Source of the DNA: Streptomyces sp. NBC_01268
GTDB taxonomy: Bacteria > Actinomycetota > Actinomycetes > Streptomycetales > Streptomycetaceae
DNA: 64,000 nt
Direction: 5' to 3'
NCBI RefSeq assembly: GCF_036240795.1
Contig: NZ_CP108454.1
Coordinates: 6,322,001 to 6,386,000, forward strand
This document shows, one piece after another, positions 9,160 to 17,800 of this stretch. A program made the translations under genes and the position numbers. How positions within the stretch are numbered: the first letter of the stretch is position 1; every line of letters starts with the position of its first letter. The notes below the pieces were generated by a model that worked only from the letters and a program-made list of their open reading frames with translations, was not told the origin of the DNA and searched no databases.

Positions 9160-9917
9160 AAACGGCGGCTCTGCACTCGGCAGCTTCGCAAGCGCTGGTC
9201 GCGATAGGTGTCGAGGCACTCAGGACGCTGGCCGACGCCATGGCGTCGGGCCGCCCCCGGGCAGAGCTGCTGACGGCCCGTGCCTCGACGGGCTACATGG
9301 AGGCAGCGGCCACGGTCCTGGACGCCGCGGCGACCGACGGGGCGTCACCGCTGGAGGCAGCCGCATACCTGCACGGTCTCGCCGACGGATACGAACTCAG
9401 AGCGCTGGAACAAGACGTCTCCCTGGTGTGGAGCGGGCCGTCGACCCATCGCGTTCCGGTGAGATCGACAGCCCGGGTGCTGCTTCAGCTCGTCACGGAG
9501 GCGAGAGCCGAGCTGACCCTGATGACTTACTCGGCAAGACGCTACGCGCCGCTGGAGGAAGCCCTTCGGGCTGCGATCGCCCGGGGTGTCGTCGTCGATG
9601 TCGTAGTCGAGACCCTGCAAGGCGCGGGCAACGCCCTCACGGGAGTGGAGCCCGCGACGGCATTCGCCGACGTGACCGGGATCCGCCTTTGGCACTGGCC
9701 TCCAGGCCGCAGAGCCGAGAGAGGGGCCAAGACCCACGCGAAACTGGCGGTGGCCGACCGCCGCACGCTCCTGACGACGAGCGCGAACTTCACCCTCTCG
9801 GGAGTCGACCGCAATATAGAGGCAGGCGTGCTTATCACTGGAGGCTCCGCACCGGCGCGAGCGGCGGAGCACGTGCAGGAGCTCCAGCGCCGGGGAGTAC
9901 TTGAGCGCTACTGGTGA
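9156..9917 (+). CDS. drmC: DISARM protein DrmC (phospholipase D-like)
   Basis: A 253-aa protein starting at GTG within the drmB stop. It carries one PLD-type HxK motif (THAKLAVADRRTLL, His near residue 194) followed by TTSANFTLSG, as in PLD-fold nucleases that act as dimers. DrmC is the third core DISARM component and is reported to be less essential than DrmA/DrmB. No methyltransferase follows; the operon ends at a hairpin overlapping the stop codon. Confidence 0.85.
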   Translation: MKTAALHSAASQALVAIGVEALRTLADAMASGRPRAELLTARASTGYMEAAATVLDAAATDGASPLEAAAYLHGLADGYELRALEQDVSLVWSGPSTHRVPVRSTARVLLQLVTEARAELTLMTYSARRYAPLEEALRAAIARGVVVDVVVETLQGAGNALTGVEPATAFADVTGIRLWHWPPGRRAERGAKTHAKLAVADRRTLLTTSANFTLSGVDRNIEAGVLITGGSAPARAAEHVQELQRRGVLERYW

Positions 9918-9954
9918 GGTCTAGGGCTGTTCACTGCGACCAGCCCCAGACCTC
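9916..9954 (+). terminator. Terminator hairpin of the drm operon
   Basis: Left arm GAGGTCT-a-GGGCTG (9916-9929), 11-base loop, right arm CAGCCC-c-AGACCTC (9941-9954): 13 paired positions around one A/C mismatch. It begins inside the drmC stop codon. There is no U-tract, as is usual in Streptomyces. Confidence 0.65.
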
Positions 9955-10102
9955 ATGGCAGGCAACGGGTCCACATCGATCTTGAGTCCTGCGACATGTT
10001 TGCTGCTGATGCGTTCCCGATGACGTACCACGTGGAGTGCGTGGCGATTCTGGAGCCGGTGAAGAAGGACGCCCGACCTGGGGTTGGTGGGTGCCCTTGC
10101 GG
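9955..10102. other. Convergent intergenic gap, possible gene remnant
   Basis: These 148 bases lie between the drm terminator and the copC stop. The minus strand is open and would read ...HALHVVRHRERISSKHVAG..., but it has no start of its own and no family I recognise. It may be the eroded end of an older gene at the right border of the defence island. It is not counted as a gene. Confidence 0.3.
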
Positions 10103-10717
10103 TCATCGGCCGCTGTCGTCCGCGTTCCTCCTCTGGCGGCGCACCGTGACGGTCATCGCCGCGATCAGCCCGACCAGTCCGATGCCGAAGCCGATCCCGA
10201 CGGCCTTGAGGCTGGTGACCGCGCGCTCCCCGGAGGCCACCGCCGAACGGGAGAGGGATGACGTGGGGGACGGGGAGGGGGCGGTTGTGCGAGGGGTGGA
10301 AGCAAGCGGCTTCCGGGGGGTGGCCGGGCGGATCGTGAACGTCGACGTCCCCGTCACGGTGTGGCCGTCGGCCGATACGGCCCGGTAGCCCACCGTGTAG
10401 CGGCCCGCGGCCTGCGTCGGCTTGAGCTTCAGCGTGACCTCGCGGCCCGCCACGGCCGGAGCCCCGTCGCCCAGGGCGGTGCCGTCCGGGCCGGTGACGG
10501 AGAGGTGGGCTTGCTTCCGCTCCATCGGGTCGCTGAACGTGAGCGTGATCGTGGCGGGGGCGGCGACGAGGAGCGCACCGTTCGCCGGGTCGGAACCGTC
10601 CAGGTCCGTGTGGGCGGCGGCCGGCGGAGCGGCGACCGTCAGCAGAGCGGCGACGGCCGTGGGGAGGAGAAGGGAGCGCACTGCCGTACGGGCGGCGCGC
10701 GGATTCTTGATGCGCAT
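10103..10717 (-). CDS. copC: Copper resistance protein CopC/YobA-type
   Basis: A 204-aa exported protein. The chosen start MRIKNPRAAR gives a signal peptide with an Ala-rich core ending AAA-HTDLDGSDPANGALL, so the mature protein begins with the copper-binding His typical of CopC. The fold signatures PATITLTFSDPM and VSADGHTVTG are present, the latter with the second conserved His. A Pro/Thr/Ser linker precedes a C-terminal membrane anchor (VGIGFGIGLVGLIAAMTV) and a basic tail, as in other actinobacterial CopC proteins. It binds Cu(II) outside the membrane. The in-frame extension to 10774 lacks a ribosome binding site. No CopD is nearby; a membrane-protein gene lies upstream on the same strand. 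Confidence 0.85.
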   Translation of the reverse strand: MRIKNPRAARTAVRSLLLPTAVAALLTVAAPPAAAHTDLDGSDPANGALLVAAPATITLTFSDPMERKQAHLSVTGPDGTALGDGAPAVAGREVTLKLKPTQAAGRYTVGYRAVSADGHTVTGTSTFTIRPATPRKPLASTPRTTAPSPSPTSSLSRSAVASGERAVTSLKAVGIGFGIGLVGLIAAMTVTVRRQRRNADDSGR

Positions 10718-10813
10718 GGTGTGGGATCTCTCTGCTGGTTCCCGGTTGTGAGGTGACCGTCCGCACGGTGTCACGGCGCCCGCCTGCGGCAGTCGCGTCG
10801 TACGTCGTACCTC

Positions 10814-10837
10814 GCACGACGTACGCGTACGTCGTGC
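10814..10837. promoter_or_regulatory. 24-bp perfect palindrome upstream of copC
   Basis: Two perfect 12-bp half-sites, GCACGACGTACG and its complement, meet without a spacer. A further copy of GTCGTAC sits at about 10799-10810. The element is ~97 bp upstream of the copC start and 17 bp beyond the stop of the membrane-protein gene, so it may be an operator for copC. A hairpin role is also possible. Confidence 0.5.
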
Positions 10838-10853
10838 ATCGTGCGTTGGCGGG

Positions 10854-11531
10854 TCAGACCGCCAAGCGGAAGCCGGTCACGGCCGGTGGCCGGAACGGGT
10901 TCGGGGGGAGCGGGGCGCCGGAGGGCGGGGCGCGACCGGGGCGCGGGTGCGCGAGGGACGCAGGTCGCAGCGGGGCCGCGTCGCCAGTCGGGTGGCGTAC
11001 GGGATGGTGCACCGCCGGGGCGGCGCCCAGCAGGGGTGGCAGGGCGCGCACGATCCGTCGGGCGGACTCGGCGACCGGCCGCGCCCGCAGGAGCAGCGAC
11101 TCCGTCGTGCCCAGCAGGCGTGCGGCGAGCAGGAGTGTGACGGCGTGGCCGACCAGCAGTAGGGAGGGGCCCGGACCCGCGGGTGCGTGTTCGGCCAGGC
11201 CCGTCAGGTGTGCGGCGCCTCCCCGCGCGGCGGTCAGTGCCGGGCACGCCTCCGGGAGCACGTAGCAGAGGTGGTACGCGACCTGCGCGCCGACGAACGC
11301 CGTGAGCAGCTGGGCGTCGGCGAGACGCCGTCGGGTGAGGGCGAGGTTCAGGGACAGCGCGAGCGCGGTCACCAGGGTCAGGACCAGCGGGCGTGCGGTG
11401 TGTCCTTGCAGCAGGGCGTGCCCGCCGGCCGGCAGTAGTACGCACAGCGCCGCCAGCAGTCCCGCCCGCGCCGCGCGCAGCCCGCCCGCCCACGGCTGGA
11501 CGCCGTGCGGGATGCGGAGAGCGGCGACCAT
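10854..11531 (-). CDS. Integral membrane protein of unknown function
   Basis: A 225-aa protein. A much longer open frame runs upstream, but ATG 11531 (MVAALRIPHGVQPW) is chosen because it begins the hydrophobic, non-shadow sequence and GAAGG lies 7 bases upstream. About four hydrophobic segments are visible: AGLLAALCVLLPAGGHALL, VLTLVTALALSLNLAL, TAFVGAQVAYHLCYVL and LLLVGHAVTLLLAARLL. Several intramembrane His residues and a Pro/Ala-rich cytoplasmic tail follow. I do not recognise the family. It is transcribed toward copC, and the His-lined helices would suit metal handling (inference). Confidence 0.6.
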   Translation of the reverse strand: MVAALRIPHGVQPWAGGLRAARAGLLAALCVLLPAGGHALLQGHTARPLVLTLVTALALSLNLALTRRRLADAQLLTAFVGAQVAYHLCYVLPEACPALTAARGGAAHLTGLAEHAPAGPGPSLLLVGHAVTLLLAARLLGTTESLLLRARPVAESARRIVRALPPLLGAAPAVHHPVRHPTGDAAPLRPASLAHPRPGRAPPSGAPLPPNPFRPPAVTGFRLAV

Positions 11532-11622
11532 GGCGGGCCTTCGGAGGGGGTGTGCGGGGAGGGGGGTAGGGGGCAGGGGCGGGATGGTTCCCGGGGCGCT
11601 ATGCGCGGCCGGAACGCAGCGT

Positions 11623-11644
11623 ACCGGCCCGTCTCCGGGCCGGT
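11623..11644. repeat. 9-bp stem inverted repeat
   Basis: ACCGGCCCG, loop TCTC, CGGGCCGGT: a perfect 9-bp stem ~92 bp upstream of the membrane-protein gene. It could be a leader hairpin or a terminator. The remainder of 11532-11758 shows nothing else. Confidence 0.35.
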
Positions 11645-11758
11645 CGCACCGGCCGCCGGACGCCCCGGGGTGAGGGCCGAGGGCGCGCTGTCCCTGCTTC
11701 GGCCGACTCGGTCGTGCCCGGCGTGCGGGAGGCGCGGCGGTGGGTCCGCTGCGCTTGC

Positions 11759-11786
11759 GCGGGGCGGGCCGGTGAGCCCGCCCCGC
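11759..11786 (-). terminator. Terminator hairpin of the giant gene
   Basis: A perfect 11-bp GC-rich stem, GCGGGGCGGGC / GCCCGCCCCGC, with a 6-base loop. It lies 21 bp beyond the stop of the 2745-aa gene, as expected for a Streptomyces factor-independent terminator without a U-tract. Confidence 0.65.
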
Positions 11787-11806
11787 CGGCCCTTCTCGGC
11801 CTTTCC

Positions 11807-14800
11807 TCAGGCCTCCATGGCTCCCAGGATCGCGTCCACCGCCGCCACCGCCGCGGCGGACGCCGGTCCCGCGCTCTCCAGCGTGTCCCTCAGGCGTCGG
11901 GCGAAGCGCGCGGCGCGGGCGGGGTCCGCCGGGAGGGTCTGGAGGGCGCGGGTGAAGGTGTGGTGGTCGGTGTCGACGTCCTCGGTCTGGGCGGCGGTGA
12001 GATGGGCTCGGAGACGGTCGAGTTCGTCGGAGAAGCGGCTGAGGAGGGAGCGGAGGGCCGCGGCGTCCCCGGCGGGGGAGTGGTCGGGCGGGCCGGTCAC
12101 CGGGCGTAGCTCGGGGACGGCGGCGCTCAGGGCGGCCCGGAGCTCCATCGGGCTCTGGAAGCGGTTGGCGGGGCGCAGGAAGACGCCCCGCATCACGGTG
12201 GTGCTCAGGGGGCCGTCGTCGGGGAGCAGGGCGGGTCCGCCTTCGAGCGACTCCTCGTCGCCGTAGGGCAGCGCCCCCGTCGGGTGCAGCAGGCGGTAGA
12301 GGATCGCCGAGAGGGCGAAGGCGTCGTCGGCCTCGGTCAGGCCCGGCGGCATGCCCTTCAGGACCTGCGGGGAGCGGTAGTCGGAGGGCCCGGGAGGCAG
12401 CAGGGGCTCGTCGCCGTCGAGGTCCCGGCCGGATCCCCAGCCCAGGACGAAGAGTTCGCTCTCGTCGACGCCGTGCAGGACGAGGTTCTCGGGCCGGATG
12501 TCCCCGTGCGTGAGCCCCCTCGCGTCCCGCATCCGGTAGAGGGTGTCGCACGCGTCGACGATCCACCGGGTGGCTTCGGCGGGGCCGATGTCGAGCGTGC
12601 CGGCGAGCTTCGCGTCCAGCTTGTCCTGGAGGCTGACGCCGTTCACGGCGCGGAACAGCAGCCACTCCCCGGAGCGGGGGAAGATCTCGGGCACGCCTTC
12701 GACGTGCTGGACGGAGTCCGAGAAGATCCGGTGGAGGCGGTCCAGCCGTGGACCGTGACCCGGGTGGTGCTGGGCCACCAGCTGCCCGCTGCGGTCCGGG
12801 TGGGCGAGCAGGAGCCTCTTCGGGCGGCCCGGTTCGTCGAGGCGTCGCTCGACGACGTACCCGCCGTCCCTCAGCAGCTGCTCGTCGGCCTCCCAGCCGA
12901 GGCTGCGGCGTTCCGCGTTCCGCGGCCTGCGCAACTCCAGCCAGGCGCGCACGATCTGGTTGACCCACGCCCACTGGCCCTGGCGCTTCACGAGGATCCC
13001 GAAGTCGTGGAGCCCGTCCAGGTCCCTGCCCTTCGCGGTGGCCAGCGAGGCGCGCACGGCCGTCACGTCCGCGTCGTCCTCGATGAGGCCCGCGATCTCG
13101 TACAGCAGCGACAGGGCGTGCTCCCGGCCCCCCTCGCCGTACGGGTCGAGGAGTCCGATGACGGCGTCGTCGTCCTTGACGACCGAGGTGAACGCCTCGT
13201 CGACCAGTTCCGCGCTGACGTGGGTCCGTTGCCGTTCGTGCAGCAGGTCCAGGACCCGGCTGCCGAGCATGTGGATGTGCTGGGGGTGGCCTTGGGTGAG
13301 CTCCCACACCCGCTCGGCGGCCTCGTCCATCACCTGCACGGGCTCCAGGAACCCCAGGTGGAACGCCTGTCGCGTGGCGTCGTTGTCGAGCGGGCCGATG
13401 ATGTACGGGGTGGTGAAGTCCTGCTGGAAGCGGGTGCCTTCGAGCAGGTCGCGGATTCCCTGGGTGGTCGCCGCGCCGCAGAACAGCAGGGCCAGCCCCT
13501 CGTTCTTGAGCCCGCGCAGCTGGCTCAGTACGGGATCCAGGTCGCCGGCGTCCTTCAGCCGCCGCAGCAGGTGCTGGAACTCGTCGATGATCAGCAGCAG
13601 TCCGACCGTCTCCGTGGGCCACAGCTGTCGGCGCGTGTGGCGCCACCAGCTGAGGAAGTCCAGCGGGCTGCTGCCCTCGGGCATGCCGATCGCGGGCGCC
13701 CGGTCGTCGAAGGCCCGGGCCACCGCGAGACCGACCGCCTTGGCGATGTCGGTCATGAGGGGGCAGTCGGAGTGCTCGGTCATCTCGGCGTTGAGGTAGA
13801 CCGGGAAGACCCGGGGGATCCGCCACTTGTCCGGGGGCCGCAACTCCTGGGTGCCGGCGGAGCGGACCTCGCTGAGCTGGTACGCGATGGAGGTCTTCCC
13901 GGCCTGCCGGGAGCCCGTGATGAACAGGGCGCCGCCGTGGCTGCGCGAGGCCTTCTCGTAGTGCCGGGACAGGTCCTCGAGTTCCTTGGTGCGGCCGACG
14001 AACATCGCCGGGTCCACCCGGTCGCTGGGCTTGAAGTGCGCCATCAGCCTCCTGCCCGAGGGGGAGTGGCTCACGGCCCGGCTCGCGGTCTTGGACGGCT
14101 GCGGTCCCTGGGCCATCACCCCGGACGCGGTGACCGTCACCTCTTCGTGTTCGCCGGGGAGGACGAAGAGCAGGGTCGCCTTGGAGTCGGCCTCCAGCCG
14201 GTTGAGGCGGACGGTGGCGTCGGGGCCGGCGCCTTCGACGATCACCGTGATCTGCGACATCGACCGGAGCGCGGTGATCTCGACCTTGGCCTCCACGGGG
14301 CCGGTGCCGATCCGGGTGACCCGGAGCAGCTTCAGTTCGAGGAGGCGTCCGTCCCGCTCGCTCTTCTTCCTCAGGTGGGTGCGGGCCACCTCCTCCCACG
14401 CGGCGTTCAGGGCGTCGGAGAGCCGGGTGGCCGCTTCCCTCAGCTTCGCCGAGATGAGGTTCCTCGCCAGCAGCGCCTGCAGCCTCATGTCCGACTCGAC
14501 ACGCAGGGTCGCGGCGGCCGAGTCGCGCAGCGCGCTGCCGGCCAGGAGGGACACTGCGTCCTCCACCTCCAGGCGGACCGCGATGCCGGTCCACAGGGTC
14601 CCCAGTCGCTCCAGGGATTCGGCGTCCCGGGGTCCGGCCTCCGCCTTCAGCGCCGCGGCGGCCGCCGCCAGCCCCGCGGAGAGCGGCGGGTGCGTCCCGG
14701 CGGCCGCCCGGGAGACCAACTCCTCCGTCTCCGGCGGCAGGGACGAAGGCTCCTCCTCCGACGACAGGGTGTCGGCGTAGACCATCGCCTCCTCGCCCAC

Positions 14801-17800
14801 CTCGACGCCGAGCCTGAGCAGGTTGACGACGGCGTGCCGGTAGCCCTCGGCGAACCGCAGCCCGTCGGAGAACGCCCTCAGCTCACCGAGGACCCGCAGC
14901 TGCTCCGCCTGCCCGGGAGCCTCCTCCGCCAGCGCGCGCCACTCCGCGTAGGCGTCGCGCACGAGCCCGTGCCGTCCGAGCACCTCCGCGCAGTACTGGC
15001 GCTCCTCGCGGGCCGTCGAGCCCTGGTCGGAGGCCCGGAGCATCAGATGGGCACCGACGAAGCGCAACAGGCGCTCCTGGTCCTCTTCCAGGGACTGGAC
15101 CACGCGCTCCAGCAGCGCCCGGCCGAGCGGGAGGAGGTTCGTCTTGTGCAGGCTCTCGGGCGTGTCCTGCTGGATCGCCCAGGTGACCAGCTGGTCCGGG
15201 CCGGCCTCGGGCCGGCGCAGTTCCCGGAGCGCTTGCCGCATCGGCCTCTGGTCCTGCTTGCGGTTGCGATGGGCGAGTCCGACGGCGAGGGCCAGGGGCA
15301 GGTCCGAGGTGCCGGGCGGGCGGAGCCGCGCGAAGTTGAGCAGGAGGCCCGCCGCCGTGGAGGGGCGGCGCGGCGTCGCGAGGTGCGCCATGAGGCCGGC
15401 CTGGGCGAGTGCCTCGTCCACCGATCCGTCGCGGACCGTCCGGAAGAGCGCGAGCAGTTTGTGCGCGTGCCCGTACGCCCCGCGGTGCGCGGCGATCTGC
15501 ACCTGCAGCCGGACACCGTCCGGGAGGTGTCCGACGACTCCGGCCACCACCTCCGCCTCCTCGTGCAGACGGCTCTGGAGCAGGCACACCACGGTGGCCC
15601 TCACGAGCGCGATGCTCCTGGGGGCCCGTTCCGTGAGCAGCTCGCGGAACAGGTTCGCCGCACGCTCCCAGTCCCGGGCCGCGGCGGCCTGGAACGCGGG
15701 TTCCGCCTCCGCCCTGAGCTCGGCGGGGACCTCCCGGGCCAGGACCCGCCAGTCGATCTCGGGCTGGAACCAGGTCAGCGCCTTGCTCTGCAGTGCTTTG
15801 ACGTCGCTCGCGTACTCGTGCACCAGGAGCTGGACCGCCTCGGGCTCCGACACCCGCGGGTCCTTGACCTTCCGCAGGATCTCCCGTTTGTCGGGCGTCA
15901 GGGGCTGCTGCCGGTCGACGACGCTCTCGCGCATGACCGCCGCCTCCACGGACACCGGATTGCGCCGGAGCGCGAGGTCGGCGTACTTGAGCAGGGCCCG
16001 CCGGTCCCCCTGTCGCTGAGCCAGTTTGGCCAGGTTGAGGTTCAGTTCGTAGCCGGCGTCCGGCCTGTGGTGGCGTTCGAGCAGCTCGCGCAGCTGCCGT
16101 TCGCGGTCGAGGTCGCGGGAGATCCGTACCACCGGCGCGAGCAGCGCGGCCTCCGCGCCCGTGGCGTCGATCCACTTCACGAGCAGGTCCCAGGCCTCCT
16201 GGCGCTGGCCGCCGGCCTCCATGACGGCCGCCAGCTCGGCGGCCGCCTTCGACGTGGGGCGGGGCAGGGCGGAGAACAGGTTCTGCATCGTGGCCACATG
16301 GTTGCTGACGTCCGTCTGCGGTCCGGCCTGCATCGCCTTCCGCACCGCGGTGCCGGCGATGTAGAACCTGTGGTTGGCCGGCGCGCTGAGGAACTCGGCG
16401 ATCCGCCGGGCCGCCAGGCCCGCGGGGGTGTCGCCGGCGATGTGGGTCATGGCCACGGGAAGGCCGGTCGGCGCGGCGGGCGGGTTTCCGTTCCTGGTCA
16501 ACGCGGGCTTGAGGCCCGCGGGGGTGGGTACGGGCCGCCCCAGGGAGGAGAACAGTGCGGTGACCGCGTGCAGTTGGCCCTCGGTGTACTGCCGGGTGGA
16601 GATCCGGGCGTGGTACAGGAAGCAGGCGGCGGCCTCGTCCAGGTGACCGGCTCCCGCGTAGACGCAGCCGAGGTTCCAGGCGGCGGCGGCGCCCAGCCAG
16701 TACACGGTGGACAGGCCGTGGTGGAGCGCGACCGCCTCGTCGAAGCGGCCCGCGCGCGCCAGGGTGCCGAGCGCGTTCCCCAGGGCCAGGGACTGTCCGT
16801 CGTGCACGGCACGCACCCAGGCGTCCGCCACGACGGAGGGGGCGGTGTCCCGGGGCAGCCGCTGGGCTTCGAGGATGGAAGGGGTGCCGGCCTGTGGTCC
16901 GCTGATCGCCTGCAGGTGGACCAGGGGGACGAACGACAGGTCCGGGGCCTGCTTCGGACCGGTGACGCCGGAGGGGGGCGAGGGCGGATCGAAGTCCTCG
17001 ACCGGGAGGCCGCCTCTGCGGACCGCCTCGTCCCGGAGGAAGATCACCCGCGGGAGGCGGTCGGGCGGCGTCCACGCCACCGCGTCCTGCAGCACCCGCA
17101 CCGCGGCCCGATGGTCGCCGTTGTTCATCAGCCAGAGCGCCAGGTCGCGGTTGAGGAACGAGTCGCGGTACTGGTTGACCAGACTGATCAGACGCTCGAG
17201 GGTCGGGCCGCCCGGCACCGCGACCCGCTGGGTCCGGAGCTGCGAGGTCAGCATGCCCACGACGGCCGGTTCGCGCCGCGAGGTCCACTCGGGCGATTCG
17301 AGCATGGCGGGCAGGCCCAGGGAGTACAGCTGGCCGGAGATGTGCTGCCGCCACTGCTCGGGGTCGTCGCTGCCGAGGAAGGGCTGTGCCCCGCTCGTGG
17401 CCGGGGCCTCCGGGACCCGTGACGGGCCCGGTACCGGTACCGGCCCGGGGCCCTGGACCCGGCTCTGTGCGGCGGAGGCCCTGAGCACCCCGTTGAGGAG
17501 CGGGGCGGTCCAGCTGACCGCGGCGCCCATCCCCTGTGCCCGGTCGAGCCGTTGCCGTGCCAGCACGAGGTCGCCGGCGTCCAGGGCGTTGCGGGCGAGC
17601 TCCAGGTGGTGGCGCCAGGTCGCGGCACCGGCCGTCTCGATGAGGTCGACGGCCCTGCGGGCCGCCGCGAGGTCGCGCTGCTCCCGGTGGATCCGCAGCA
17701 GCAGGAAGGCTCCGGGTGACCGCGGATTCGTCGTCAGGAGCCGGTCCAGGCTCGCTCTCGCCTCCTCCACCCGGCCCGCCGCGTGCAGGCGCTTGGCCTC

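Noticed and set aside
5183..9219. Long minus-strand open frames opposite drmA and drmB
   Set aside because: No recognisable domain; codon-position GC fits the plus-strand genes.
9955..10102. Small minus-strand gene between drmC and copC
   Set aside because: No start codon with a ribosome binding site and no recognised family. Left as a possible remnant.
11532..14594. Upstream extension of the membrane-protein frame to 1246 codons
   Set aside because: The extension runs through the terminator and inside the giant gene in another frame. Only the part from ATG 11531 has coding character.
12284..17422. 1712-codon open frame on the plus strand
   Set aside because: It lies entirely opposite the giant TPR/ATPase gene, has no domain or ribosome binding site, and its Gly/Arg/Val-rich composition is that of an antisense shadow in GC-rich DNA.
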